Shown here one piece after another: positions 1 to 8,030 of a DNA stretch of 11,750 nucleotides. The stretch covers positions 1-11,750 of the forward strand of contig JAPLGJ010000177.1 of the NCBI GenBank assembly GCA_026390215.1. Direction: 5' to 3'. Position numbers and translations under genes: made by a program. The stretch's first letter is position 1; every line of letters begins with the position of its first letter. The notes below the pieces were generated by a model. That model saw only the letters and a list, made by a program, of their open reading frames with translations, had not been told where the DNA came from and made no database searches. The stretch is from Caldisericota bacterium. Its GTDB lineage: Bacteria > Caldisericota > Caldisericia > Cryosericales > Cryosericaceae.

Positions 1-273
1 CTCGTGTCCCGCCGTGATGAAACTGAAGAAACGGGCATTGCCCACCATCGATCTGGTCTTCGGGTTCAGGTCATTTCTGAAGTACGACTCGACTCTCTTG
101 CGGAGATTCTTGGCCTTGCCGACATAGATGATGCGGTCAGAAGAATCCCGTATGACGTAAACCCCCGGCATAGCCGGGAGTTTACCGAGAGAATCCTTCT
201 CGAAAGGAAGCTTGTATGCAGTATCCAGGCCGTCAAGCGTGCTATTTGGCGTAGTCGGAGTATCTGGTCTCAC
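1..273 (-). CDS. uvrC: UvrC excinuclease subunit C, N-terminal part (cut by window edge)
   Basis: This is the first 91 codons of a UvrC-like protein; the rest lies beyond the left edge. UvrC makes the dual incisions in nucleotide excision repair with UvrA and UvrB. The translated segment carries the GIY-YIG nuclease signature: LPAMPGVYVIRD (about residues 32-43), then IIYVGKAKNLRKRV, so GIY appears as GVY and YIG as YVG, followed by ESYFR. This matches the start of the UvrC nuclease domain, which makes the 3' incision. The only sensible start is GTG at 271-273: there is no earlier in-frame ATG, an in-frame stop lies just upstream, and the next ATG is inside the GVY motif. An AGGTGA ribosome site lies 9 nt upstream. 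The gene begins inside the end of rny with a 32-nt overlap, so translation is probably coupled. Other GIY-YIG proteins are possible in principle, but the GKAKNLRKRV stretch is typical of UvrC. Confidence 0.9.
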   Translation of the reverse strand, partial: MRPDTPTTPNSTLDGLDTAYKLPFEKDSLGKLPAMPGVYVIRDSSDRIIYVGKAKNLRKRVESYFRNDLNPKTRSMVGNARFFSFITAGHE

Positions 274-1792
274 GAACGACGGTCACCTTGATCTGCCCCG
301 GATACGAGACTTCCAGCTCCACCTTGCGAGCAACATCCATGGCGATCTTTGCTGCCAGGGACTCGTCAACTTCATCGGGTTCCACCAGAATTCGGAGCTC
401 GCGCCCCGCCTGTATGGCATACGACTTCTTGATTCCAGGAATCGAGTTCGCAATAGACTCCAGCTTCTCCAGGCGCTTGATGTAGCTTTCGACGCTTTCT
501 CGGCGAGCACCCGGTCTTGATGCGGAGAGAGCGTCGGCGACGTGCACGATGACGTCCAGAACGGTCTCCATGGGGATGTCGGTATGATGTGCGGCGACGG
601 CATGAACGATGTCCCCGGATTCGCCGGACTTGTTCAGGATGTCCGATCCGATGAGGGCGTGCGGCCCTTCGACTTCGTAGTCGACAGCCTTGCCGATATC
701 GTGAAGGAACCCGGCCCGCTTTGCCGGCCCAGCAGGCAGCTTCAGCTCTGACGCGATGTTGGCTGCTATGAAAGCGGTCTCCACCGAATGCGCGAGGACG
801 TTCTGGCCATAGCTGGTGCGATACTTCAGACGACCAATCAGGCGAGTGATCTCGTCGGAGAGACCGGCAATGCCGACATGATTCGCGGCCTGCTGCCCTT
901 CACTGAAGACTCGCTCGTCCATCTGGCGTTCCGCTTCCTCGACGAATTGTTCGATGTGCGCCGGGTGAATGCGCCCGTCAACGACCAGTCGTTCCAGGGC
1001 AATCCGTGCTACTTCCCGTCGAATCGGGTTGAACGCCGACAACGTGACGGCTTCCGGCGTATCGTCGATCAGGAGATCCACGCCAGTGAGGGTCTCGAAA
1101 GCCCTGATGTTTCGGCCTTCCCGGCCAATAATGCGTCCCTTCCAATCTTCAGACGGGAGAGGAACAACGCTGATCGTAGACTCACCCACGTAGTCACTGG
1201 CAATCTTCTGGATCGACGAGGCAATGACCTCAGCTGCCTTGGCATCAGCCTGAAGCTGAGCATCATGCACCACCTCGCCGACCATCTTGGCGACACGGGT
1301 CCTCGTATCTTTCTCGGCTCGATCCAGAACAATCGTCCGGGCCTCCTCGGGATTCAGTTGCGCGATGCGCTGCAACTCAGCTTCGGCCGCAACTCGCTGA
1401 CCATCGAGGGCCTCCGTCTTGCTGCGAAGCTTCTCTTGTACTGCGTCGAGATCCCGGTCTTTTTGTTCCACCTGCTCGACGCGATGGTCAAGGAAATCCT
1501 CTTTCTGGATCAGACGATGCTCCGTCTTCTGCAGCTCTGTCTGGCGTGCAACGAACTTGTTCTCCAGACTGTTCTTCTTCTCTTCCAGTTCCTCTTGGAG
1601 CTTGAGCCTGTTCTTGGCATTCTCGGCCTCGATGCTCGAACGCGCTTCCTGTTCCATCTTGCGCACGAGCTCACGCGCTGACTCGACACGGTTCCTGGCG
1701 ATGTATCCTTCGATGAGGAGACCTATAACAATACCAAGAATCAGCATCCCCGCGTATATCGCGGAGGAGATGATCCCGTTTATTCCAAGCAT
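242..1792 (-). CDS. rny: Ribonuclease Y, membrane-anchored endoribonuclease
   Basis: The 516-residue length is usual for RNase Y, which starts mRNA decay by endonucleolytic cleavage at the inner face of the membrane. The domain order is as expected: an N-terminal hydrophobic anchor (about residues 5-27), a long charged coiled coil (about 35-170, rich in E, K, R and Q), a KH RNA-binding domain with IIGREGRNIRAFE (about 221-233), and an HD phosphohydrolase domain with HSVETA (335-340) and the metal-binding H364-D365 in FLHDIGKAVD. A further AHH lies at about 401-403. The ATG start has AAGGATGG about 7-10 nt upstream. It follows recA after 76 nt, and its 3' end overlaps uvrC by 32 nt. The recA-rny pairing is common in Firmicutes-type genomes. 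No key residue is missing. Confidence 0.97.
   Translation of the reverse strand: MLGINGIISSAIYAGMLILGIVIGLLIEGYIARNRVESARELVRKMEQEARSSIEAENAKNRLKLQEELEEKKNSLENKFVARQTELQKTEHRLIQKEDFLDHRVEQVEQKDRDLDAVQEKLRSKTEALDGQRVAAEAELQRIAQLNPEEARTIVLDRAEKDTRTRVAKMVGEVVHDAQLQADAKAAEVIASSIQKIASDYVGESTISVVPLPSEDWKGRIIGREGRNIRAFETLTGVDLLIDDTPEAVTLSAFNPIRREVARIALERLVVDGRIHPAHIEQFVEEAERQMDERVFSEGQQAANHVGIAGLSDEITRLIGRLKYRTSYGQNVLAHSVETAFIAANIASELKLPAGPAKRAGFLHDIGKAVDYEVEGPHALIGSDILNKSGESGDIVHAVAAHHTDIPMETVLDVIVHVADALSASRPGARRESVESYIKRLEKLESIANSIPGIKKSYAIQAGRELRILVEPDEVDESLAAKIAMDVARKVELEVSYPGQIKVTVVRETRYSDYAK
283..289 (-). promoter_or_regulatory. Ribosome binding site for uvrC, inside rny
   Basis: The minus strand reads AAGGTGA here, 9 nt before the GTG at 271-273. 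It lies inside the last codons of rny. It is the main evidence for placing the uvrC start at that GTG. Confidence 0.55.
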
Positions 1793-1868
1793 GTATCTAC
1801 CATCCTTAGTGTGTATGACTCCGATCTAGCCAGAGCCGACCGAAGTGCCTTCAAGGAACCCTGCCGAA

Positions 1869-2933
1869 CTAGTCTGTGGGGGTAGGCTCCGCTTGAGGCG
1901 AAAGCTTGTCGCGGACCTTTCCCTTTATCTCGGCCATGATGTCTGGGTGCTCCTTGAGGTAGGCCGCAGCATTGTCACGTCCCTGTGCAAGCCGTGTGCC
2001 GCCGTAGGCATACCACGACCCGCTCTTCTCGATGATGTCGAACTGCACGGCCAAGTCGACGACCTCGCCGAACGTCTGGATACCCTTGCCAAAAATGATG
2101 TCAAACTGCGCCACTCGATAGGGCGGCGCCATCTTGTTCTTGACAACCTTCACCTTCACCTTGTTGCCAATGACCGCATCGCCCTCGGTGATGCTTTCGA
2201 CGCGACGCACTTCCAGCCTCACGGATGAGTAGAACTTCAGAGCACGCCCGCCTGGGGTGACCTCTGGATTTCCATACGTGACGCCGATCTTTTCGCGCAA
2301 CTGGTTGATGAAGATAGCACACGTCTGTGACTTGCTCAGGACACCTGCAAGTTTGCGCAGAGCCTGGGACATGAGACGCGCCTGAAGTCCCACGAACTGA
2401 TCCCCCATCATGCCTTCGAGTTCGACTCTCGGGACGAGAGCTGCTACAGAATCAAGGGCAAACACGTCCAAACCACCCGACTGAACAAGCATGTCGGCTA
2501 TCTCCAGAGCTTGCTCGGCATAGTCAGGCTGTGAGATGATCAGCTCGTCTACATCGACTCCGATGCTGCGGGCGTACACGGGGTCAAGAGCGTGCTCGGC
2601 GTCGATGAACGCCGCCCTCCCCCCCGCCTTCTGTGCTTCGGCAATTGCCTGGAGAGCAAGAGTGGTCTTGCCTCCTCCCTCCGGACCATAGATCTCGACG
2701 ATCCTGCCGCGCGGAAGTCCGCCGATGCCGAGCGCGGCATCAAGAGACAGGCTTCCGGTCGAAATGGCAGGGACTAACGCTCTGTCTGAGCGATCGCCCA
2801 GCTTCATGACTGAACCCTTTCCAAATTGCTTCTCTATCTGAGCCATGGCGGCTGCCAGAGCTTTGTCGCGATCGGTTACTCTGTCGGCTGCCTCGCTCTT
2901 CTGTACCTTGTCAACCATCTTCCCGTTTTCCAT
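1869..2933 (-). CDS. recA: RecA recombinase
   Basis: RecA forms ATP-dependent filaments on single-stranded DNA, carries out strand exchange, and triggers LexA self-cleavage in the SOS response. The 354-residue protein shows the family landmarks in order: Walker A GPEGGGKTT (83-91), AFIDAEHALDP (108-118), Walker B region VFALDSVAALVPR (157-169), GLQARLMSQALRKL (182-195), FINQLREKIG (208-217) and the L2-loop region GNPEVTPGGRALKFY (221-235). The C-terminal tail ends in a short, partly acidic segment. The P-loop has two glycines where the family usually has GPESSGKTT or GPESAGKTT. It still fits GxxxxGKT, so I expect it to be active. The ATG start is preceded by GGAGG only 4 nt away; a second ATG at codon 6 is less likely. 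The 51-nt gap upstream contains a candidate promoter and a palindrome. Confidence 0.98.
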   Translation of the reverse strand: MENGKMVDKVQKSEAADRVTDRDKALAAAMAQIEKQFGKGSVMKLGDRSDRALVPAISTGSLSLDAALGIGGLPRGRIVEIYGPEGGGKTTLALQAIAEAQKAGGRAAFIDAEHALDPVYARSIGVDVDELIISQPDYAEQALEIADMLVQSGGLDVFALDSVAALVPRVELEGMMGDQFVGLQARLMSQALRKLAGVLSKSQTCAIFINQLREKIGVTYGNPEVTPGGRALKFYSSVRLEVRRVESITEGDAVIGNKVKVKVVKNKMAPPYRVAQFDIIFGKGIQTFGEVVDLAVQFDIIEKSGSWYAYGGTRLAQGRDNAAAYLKEHPDIMAEIKGKVRDKLSPQAEPTPTD

Positions 2934-2949
2934 ATAGCCTCCACGTTTG

Positions 2950-2964
2950 GTGTAAGCCCTACAC
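2950..2964. repeat. 15-bp perfect palindrome upstream of recA (possible operator)
   Basis: GTGTA and TACAC are separated by 5 nt (AGCCC on the plus strand). The palindrome sits between the candidate -10 box and the recA ribosome site, over the predicted transcription start. This is a typical place for a repressor site, and recA is often LexA-controlled. It does not match the LexA boxes I know, such as CTGT-N8-ACAG or GAAC-N4-GTTC, so the protein that binds it is unknown. Confidence 0.35.
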
Positions 2965-2967
2965 TTC

Positions 2968-2995
2968 AGTATAATTCGGTATCCCTATTCAGCAA
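2968..2995 (-). promoter_or_regulatory. Candidate recA promoter
   Basis: On the minus strand TTGCTG (2990-2995) and TATACT (2968-2973) are separated by 16 nt. The -10 box matches 5 of 6 consensus bases; the -35 box shares only TTG. It would start transcription about 30 nt before recA, with the -35 box inside the end of thpR. It is weaker evidence than the tRNA-Lys promoter. Confidence 0.4.
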
Positions 2996-3548
2996 ATGGC
3001 GCAAGCCGCACCGCACCGCGAGCAATGTACATCGGATGACCCTGTCCCATGACGCTCTCATAGAGAACAACGTCCATGACGGGAACGGCACACGGTTTTG
3101 CAGGCCATGCCTCGATGGCCGCGACCTGGTCTTCACGGGTCCCGGTTGCGAACCGGCCTAACGTCACGTGTGGCGCGAAACGCTCCGCCCGACCGTTCGA
3201 ACCCAGCCCCGACAAGGAGCGATCGACTGTTGCCGATAGAGCGGCGAGAGCCCGGGGGACGACGCCTGGCCAGGTCCACAGAACGGAGGGCTGCCCATCC
3301 CGGCGAAATACTCCGAACCCGTCCAGCAGGACGCTGGTCCCCGGCATCGCCGCAAGCGACAGCGACAGGCGCCGTCTAGCGTCACCAAGTTGCTCATCCG
3401 GAAGCTCCCCGAGGAACCGCAGTGTGATGTGACAGGAGGCGACCGGAACCGGTCTGAGCCCCGGGACTTTTGAAGCAAAGGCAGTCATGTAGGGTCGCAG
3501 CCAGTCAGCAAAGCTTCCTGGAAGAGGGATAGCGACAAACGCTCTCAC
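2985..3548 (-). CDS. thpR: RNA 2',3'-cyclic phosphodiesterase (2'-5' RNA ligase family)
   Basis: This is a 187-residue member of the 2H phosphoesterase superfamily (LigT/ThpR type). These enzymes hydrolyse 2',3'-cyclic phosphate ends of RNA and can join tRNA halves through 2'-5' bonds in vitro. Both catalytic HxTx motifs are present: H40-I-T-L and H127-V-T-L, with FVAIPLP at the N-terminus and LRFLGEL after the first motif, as usual in the family. The length is typical. The start is GTG and overlaps the rimO stop as GTGA. No clear ribosome site is visible, which suggests coupling to rimO. It ends 51 nt before recA. The physiological substrate is not predictable from sequence. Confidence 0.93.
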   Translation of the reverse strand: MRAFVAIPLPGSFADWLRPYMTAFASKVPGLRPVPVASCHITLRFLGELPDEQLGDARRRLSLSLAAMPGTSVLLDGFGVFRRDGQPSVLWTWPGVVPRALAALSATVDRSLSGLGSNGRAERFAPHVTLGRFATGTREDQVAAIEAWPAKPCAVPVMDVVLYESVMGQGHPMYIARGAVRLAPFAE

Positions 3549-4915
3549 ACGAGGAAGCCGTTAAGGTCATACGGACCAACGGTCGTGATGCGTGCCCTGC
3601 AGATATCGCCGAGTGCAGGTTGCGTCTTGTGCCCGGTTCGTACCTGGACGGTGTTGTCGACATCGGGCGCATCGAGCAGTGTCCTGCCGTAGATTCCTGA
3701 TTGAGTCACTCCATCGACGATGACCTCGACGTCCCTGCCCAGGTATCGAACCTCGTTGATGGAAGAGGAGATCTTCTGCTGGGACTCCATGAACTCACGC
3801 AACCGTCGGGACTTCGTCGACCCATGCACCTGATCCGGGAACCGCGAAGATACGGCAAACGCTTCCCTCGAGTAGGCAAACGCCGACGCATGGTCCAGCC
3901 GAAGCACAGAGAGATCGGCAAGCAGGCGCTTGAACTGTTCTTCCGTCTCTCCAGGGAACCCGACGATGAACGTGCTCCGGAGTCCAGCATCCGGGATGAT
4001 CCGTCGAACGCGGTCGACGACGCGGGCTGCCGACCCAGCCGCCCAAGGGCGTCCCATAGTCTTCAGAACGACCGGATCCGTATGCTGCAACGGGATGTCG
4101 ACGTAGTGCGCAACGTGGCGTGAACTGCCAATCGCCTCAAGGAGCTCCTGAGTCACCAGTGTGGGGTAGAGATACAACACCCGCAGAATCCTGATACCCG
4201 TCAATTGATCGAGTCCGCGAAGGAGAGCTGCAAGCTGCGGACGATGTCCGGGCGTCAGATCCATGCCGTAGGCACTCGTGTTTTGCGAAACAAGGATGAG
4301 CTCGGTCACGCCAGTCCGTATCAATTGCTCCGCCTCACGGAGAATTGTGTCGACGGAGCGACTGACGAGAGGCCCCTTGATCCGGGGTATGGTGCAGTAG
4401 GTACAGCGCTGCGAGCACCCGTCTGCTATCTTGAGGTAGGCATAGGAGCCACCCCCGCTCAAAACGCGTGGTGCTTCGAACGCCCGCATGGTATCGAGGT
4501 CGACGGGCTGCTCGACCCCTGAAGGTGGAACCTGCTTCAGCAGGCTCTCCCAGAATGCTCTCTGGTACATCGCATCCACTCCCATGACGGCATACAATCC
4601 TGGATGTCGCTTCAGGACTTGCTCCCTCCACAACTGCGGATAGCAGCCTACCGCAACAATTCGTACAACATGCCCTTCGGCCTGCAGGAACTCGACAGCA
4701 TCGAGTGTCTCGTCAGCCTCATCACGAGCCGCTTTCAGGAAACCACACGTGTTTACGACAACTACATCGGCATCCTGGGGCTCGGCACACACCAGAGCGG
4801 TCGGTTCTGCCGCAACGATCTGCCCAAGCACTGCCTCGCTATCAGCCAGGTTCTTTGCACACCCGAGACTGACAATGCAGACTCGAGGCCTACGGTGTAT
4901 GCGCTGGTGAACCAT
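3545..4915 (-). CDS. rimO: Ribosomal protein S12 methylthiotransferase RimO
   Basis: RimO is a radical-SAM enzyme with two 4Fe-4S clusters that adds a methylthio group to an aspartate of ribosomal protein S12. Numbering from a possible upstream TTG start at 4919-4921, the N-terminal UPF0004 domain has SLGCAKN with C21, NTCGF with C59 and GCYPQ with C93, the ligands of the auxiliary cluster. The radical-SAM motif is C169-x3-C173-x2-C176 in KIADGCSQRCTYC. This context, together with LGCAKNLADSE, fits RimO better than the tRNA enzyme MiaB. The C-terminal part resembles a TRAM domain and ends with YDLNG. I prefer ATG at 4913-4915; TTG at 4919-4921 would add two residues. Neither has a clear ribosome site. 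The start lies inside the end of the rodZ-like gene (26-nt overlap), suggesting translational coupling. The next gene, thpR, overlaps by 4 nt. Confidence 0.94.
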   Translation of the reverse strand: MVHQRIHRRPRVCIVSLGCAKNLADSEAVLGQIVAAEPTALVCAEPQDADVVVVNTCGFLKAARDEADETLDAVEFLQAEGHVVRIVAVGCYPQLWREQVLKRHPGLYAVMGVDAMYQRAFWESLLKQVPPSGVEQPVDLDTMRAFEAPRVLSGGGSYAYLKIADGCSQRCTYCTIPRIKGPLVSRSVDTILREAEQLIRTGVTELILVSQNTSAYGMDLTPGHRPQLAALLRGLDQLTGIRILRVLYLYPTLVTQELLEAIGSSRHVAHYVDIPLQHTDPVVLKTMGRPWAAGSAARVVDRVRRIIPDAGLRSTFIVGFPGETEEQFKRLLADLSVLRLDHASAFAYSREAFAVSSRFPDQVHGSTKSRRLREFMESQQKISSSINEVRYLGRDVEVIVDGVTQSGIYGRTLLDAPDVDNTVQVRTGHKTQPALGDICRARITTVGPYDLNGFLV

Positions 4916-5639
4916 ACTCAAGGGTCATGACCGTCTTGTCGGGAGAGACCACTCCCTGGTCAACCCCATTTGCCGTCACCTGCGTGTACATGGCATTGCC
5001 GAAGTCGACGACAACATGGTTCCCCGTAGCCTGTGTGCTGTCTCCCGGACGCAGGATTCCGGAGAAGACGACGTTCCCGTCCACCGTAATCTCCAGCCAT
5101 GCACGTTGAGTCGTCGGCGCGAATCTGAGCGTTATCGCCCCATTGGCCGGCAAGACTGGCGCGCTATCTGGAATAGAAGGAGTTGCAGGCACAGACGGCG
5201 TACTCGATTGATCGGTCTGCCCTCCCGGCACGATGACCGTAGTCGGCCATTCCCTGGAAAGCAGAACGACGGCAGCTACAAGAGCTACGACGACGACCAG
5301 TCCGGTGGAAACAAGACTCCGCTTCTTCTTGTATGCTGAAACAGCCAGCACAGAACGACCAAGCCTCGAAGGTTGGGCAGCCAGCGCGTCAGAATCGCCA
5401 GCAACGGTGGCAGACGAACCCACAAACGCGGCAACAACCTCATCGCCGTTCAGCCCAAGAAACTGAGCGTAGCGACGCGCGTATGACTTGAAATACCCGT
5501 TTGGTTCCGGTGGACCGCCTGCTTCGAGGGATTCAAGCACGGACTTGCGCAGCAGAGTTGCGCGGGCAACATCCTCAAGCGACAATTCAAGTGACGTTCG
5601 CCTATCCCGAAGAGCTGTACCGGCCTGTTCGCGATCCAT
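4890..5639 (-). CDS. rodZ: RodZ-like membrane protein with cytoplasmic HTH domain
   Basis: RodZ links the MreB cytoskeleton to the cell envelope and supports cell shape. This 249-residue protein has the family layout. First comes an N-terminal HTH_25-type helix-turn-helix (about residues 4-75, with LRDRRTSLELSLEDVARAT and GYFKSYARRYAQFLGL). A basic stretch YKKKR follows (about 103-107), then one membrane helix (about 109-128) and a Pro/Ser/Thr-rich linker (about 135-165). Last is an outside beta domain of the DUF4115 kind (about 166-245, with RAWLEITVDGNVVFSGILRPGD). The ATG is preceded by AGGGGGG 4 nt upstream, overlapping the lon stop region; the gap to lon is 9 nt. The rodZ-rimO neighbourhood is conserved in many Gram-positive genomes. 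No mreB lies in the window, so the shape role is inferred from family. Confidence 0.88.
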   Translation of the reverse strand: MDREQAGTALRDRRTSLELSLEDVARATLLRKSVLESLEAGGPPEPNGYFKSYARRYAQFLGLNGDEVVAAFVGSSATVAGDSDALAAQPSRLGRSVLAVSAYKKKRSLVSTGLVVVVALVAAVVLLSREWPTTVIVPGGQTDQSSTPSVPATPSIPDSAPVLPANGAITLRFAPTTQRAWLEITVDGNVVFSGILRPGDSTQATGNHVVVDFGNAMYTQVTANGVDQGVVSPDKTVMTLEYGSPAHTP

Positions 5640-5648
5640 CTTGCCCCC

Positions 5649-8012
5649 CTAGCGGCGACGCTTGGAACCGCTTGCTGATCCGGCCGGCAGGAGAGCCTCT
5701 TCAAGCACCTGCGCAATGTCGTTGACAAAGGTGAACTCGAGCTTCTTGCTGATATCGGGCGAAATCTTGCTGGTGTCGCGACGGTTTTCTTCAGGAAGGA
5801 TCAGTTTCCTGATCCCAGCGCGGTATGCCCCGAGTACCTTTGCCTTGATGCCACCCACGGGCAGCACCTGCCCGCGTAGTGTAATCTCACCGGTCATCGC
5901 TATGTCTGAACGCACTCTTCGGCCCGTGAGGGCCGAAACCATGGCCGTTGCCATTGTGACGCCGGCAGATGGCCCTTCCTTGGGCACTGCGCCTTCCGGA
6001 ACATGCACGTGCAGATCCGTCTTCTCAATGAAATGGGGGTCCAGCCCAATGTCGACAGCATGCGTACGGATATAACTGAGCGCAGCCTGGGCTGATTCCT
6101 TCATGACGTCGCCGAGTTGGCCCGTGAGTTGAAGATTGCCTTTGCCGTCCATGCGCGTGGATTCGACGTAGACGGTGTCCCCTCCATACTGCGTCACGAC
6201 AAGACCACATGCGACTCCTACGCGCGCTTCCTTGATAAGACTCGTGTACGAATATGGGGCCAAGTCCAGGTAGGCGGCAAGATTATCCGCGTGAACGGTG
6301 ACGCCCGCGAACAGCCTCTTCTCCTCCACTTTCGCTCTCGCTACCTTGCGACATATCCTGACAAGCGAGCGCTCGAGTCCCCGCACTCCGGCTTCCCGCG
6401 TGTACTGCTGGATAATCGCCAACACCGCATGGTCATCGACGGCAAGGTCTTCCTGCTTGAGCCCATGCTGCTGCATGGCCTTGGGAAGAAGGAAATGCCT
6501 GGCTATCTGCTGTTTCTCCTCGTCTGTGTATCCAGGCAGGGAAATAACCTCCATGCGGTCGAGAAGAGCTGATGGAATCGTCTCCGACACATTCGCCGTC
6601 GTCAGGAACAGGACCTCAGAGAGATCAAACGGGATCTCGATATAGTGGTCACTGAATTGCGTATTCTGTTCTGGATCAAGCGCCTCAAGCAGAGCAGCTG
6701 TCGGGTCGCCCCGGAAGTCCGCCCCCACCTTGTCGATCTCATCCAGAAGGAAGACCGGATTCTTGGTGCCCGCCTGCTTGATCCCCTGAATGATGCGCCC
6801 CGGCATGGCTCCGACGTAGGTTCTCCGATGTCCGCGCACTTCCGCCTCATCGCGGATGCCTCCGAGGGAGACGTGGACGAATTTCCTGTCGAGCGTCTCT
6901 GCAATGGACTTTCCCAGCGATGTCTTGCCAACGCCAGGTGGCCCGACGAAACAGAGAATCGGACCCTTGGCCTTGTCCGAAAGCTTGCGCACCGCAAGAT
7001 ACTCGAGTATCCGGTCCTTGATCTCTTCAAGTCCATAGTGGTCCTTGTCCAGGACCTTGCGTGCGCGCTTGAGGTTGATCTTGTCGGCAGTCCTGATGTC
7101 CCATGGAAGGCCGACAAGCCAGTCAAGATACGTTCTGATGACGGAGCTTTCCGGACTCATGGCCGGCGTCTTCGCGAGTCTGGCCAACTCTTCATCGATC
7201 TTGTCGCGGGCGTAGGCTGGCATATGGATCTTCTCGAGCTTCTGTCGATACTCACCAACCTCGCCGGCCTCCTCACCCTCTTCACCCAGTTCTTTCTCGA
7301 TTACTCTCACCTGCTCGCGCAGGTAGTACTCGCGCTGGGACTGGTCGACCTTGGCTTTCACGTCGCTTTCGATCTTCCGCGCAAGCTCCAGCACGTAGAT
7401 CTCCTTGGCGAGAAGCTCAGCGATGCGGTGAAGCCGTTCCTCTGCATCCAGCAACGCAAGCAGCGCCTGCCGGTCTTCGGTCCCGAGGAGAAGGCTGCTC
7501 GCAATGAGGTCCGCGAACCTGTCTGGCTCTGTGACACCGGAGACGTTGTTCACTGCTTCCGAAGGCAGTTTCCTGGACAACTCGACATACTGGGAGAACT
7601 GGTCGAGAACAACGCGCATGAGAGCCTGGCGCTCTGTCGACGCCTTGTCGTCTACGGGCAGTGGTTCGACGCTGGCTACAAGCATCTCCTCATCGTCCAA
7701 GCGCACGTTCTTGATGCGGACTCTGCGGACGCCCTCTACGAGGACTCGATCGCTCCCATCGGGCAGCTTGAGCAGCTGCAGTATCTCAGCCCCCACGCCG
7801 ATGTCATAGAGGTCGGCAAGACCGGGGTCTTCGTTCGACTCGTCCTTCTGGCATACAAGCACAATCTTGCGGTTGGCCGCCAACGCGGATTCGATGCTCT
7901 TTAACGATTTTGGCCTGCCCACGAAGAGGGGAAGGACATGATATGGAAAAACCACCACGTTCCGCAGGGGAATCAGTGGCGCTTCAGTTAGTTGCCAGTC
8001 ACGTTCACTCAT
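5649..8012 (-). CDS. lon: ATP-dependent protease LonA
   Basis: Lon unfolds and degrades damaged and regulatory proteins in the cytoplasm as a homohexamer. The 787 residues show the full LonA order. The N-terminal substrate-binding domain (about 10-205) includes PLIPLRNVVVFPYHVLPLFVGR. A coiled-coil segment (about 210-300) follows, with EYYLREQ and a Glu/Gly-rich stretch. The AAA+ module has Walker A GPPGVGKT (357-364), Walker B FLLDEID (421-427) and an arginine-containing SALLDRME. The C-terminal protease domain has the Ser-Lys dyad S682 in PKEGPSAG and K725 in GGIKAK. The protein ends in SGSKRRR. The ATG has GGAGAG about 10 nt upstream. It follows clpX after 18 nt and precedes the rodZ-like gene by 9 nt. 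I saw no heat-shock operator such as CIRCE near it. Confidence 0.98.
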   Translation of the reverse strand: MSERDWQLTEAPLIPLRNVVVFPYHVLPLFVGRPKSLKSIESALAANRKIVLVCQKDESNEDPGLADLYDIGVGAEILQLLKLPDGSDRVLVEGVRRVRIKNVRLDDEEMLVASVEPLPVDDKASTERQALMRVVLDQFSQYVELSRKLPSEAVNNVSGVTEPDRFADLIASSLLLGTEDRQALLALLDAEERLHRIAELLAKEIYVLELARKIESDVKAKVDQSQREYYLREQVRVIEKELGEEGEEAGEVGEYRQKLEKIHMPAYARDKIDEELARLAKTPAMSPESSVIRTYLDWLVGLPWDIRTADKINLKRARKVLDKDHYGLEEIKDRILEYLAVRKLSDKAKGPILCFVGPPGVGKTSLGKSIAETLDRKFVHVSLGGIRDEAEVRGHRRTYVGAMPGRIIQGIKQAGTKNPVFLLDEIDKVGADFRGDPTAALLEALDPEQNTQFSDHYIEIPFDLSEVLFLTTANVSETIPSALLDRMEVISLPGYTDEEKQQIARHFLLPKAMQQHGLKQEDLAVDDHAVLAIIQQYTREAGVRGLERSLVRICRKVARAKVEEKRLFAGVTVHADNLAAYLDLAPYSYTSLIKEARVGVACGLVVTQYGGDTVYVESTRMDGKGNLQLTGQLGDVMKESAQAALSYIRTHAVDIGLDPHFIEKTDLHVHVPEGAVPKEGPSAGVTMATAMVSALTGRRVRSDIAMTGEITLRGQVLPVGGIKAKVLGAYRAGIRKLILPEENRRDTSKISPDISKKLEFTFVNDIAQVLEEALLPAGSASGSKRRR

Positions 8013-8030
8013 TGATGGTGTGCTCTCCTA

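Noticed and set aside
4..291. Plus-strand open frame at the left edge
   Set aside because: The minus strand encodes the UvrC GIY-YIG start in this stretch, which is clear homology.
788..1681. 297-codon open frame on the plus strand opposite rny
   Set aside because: It mirrors the RNase Y coding sequence, and its Leu/Phe-rich pattern is the antisense of the coiled coil. It has no domain.
1793..1868. Possible promoter or terminator in the 76-nt recA-rny gap
   Set aside because: A short CCTT-g-AAGG palindrome is present, but there is no GC-rich stem with a T-run and no convincing -10/-35 pair. I see nothing firm here beyond the rny ribosome site.
2619..2625. Run of seven C (G on the coding strand) inside recA
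   Set aside because: It could suggest slippage, but it reads in frame through Ala-Gly-Gly-Arg of a normal RecA. Phase variation of recA is implausible.
6645..7904. Long open frame (419 codons) on the plus strand opposite lon
   Set aside because: It is antisense to a complete, motif-rich lon gene and shows no recognisable domain. GC-rich codon use in lon creates such open frames.
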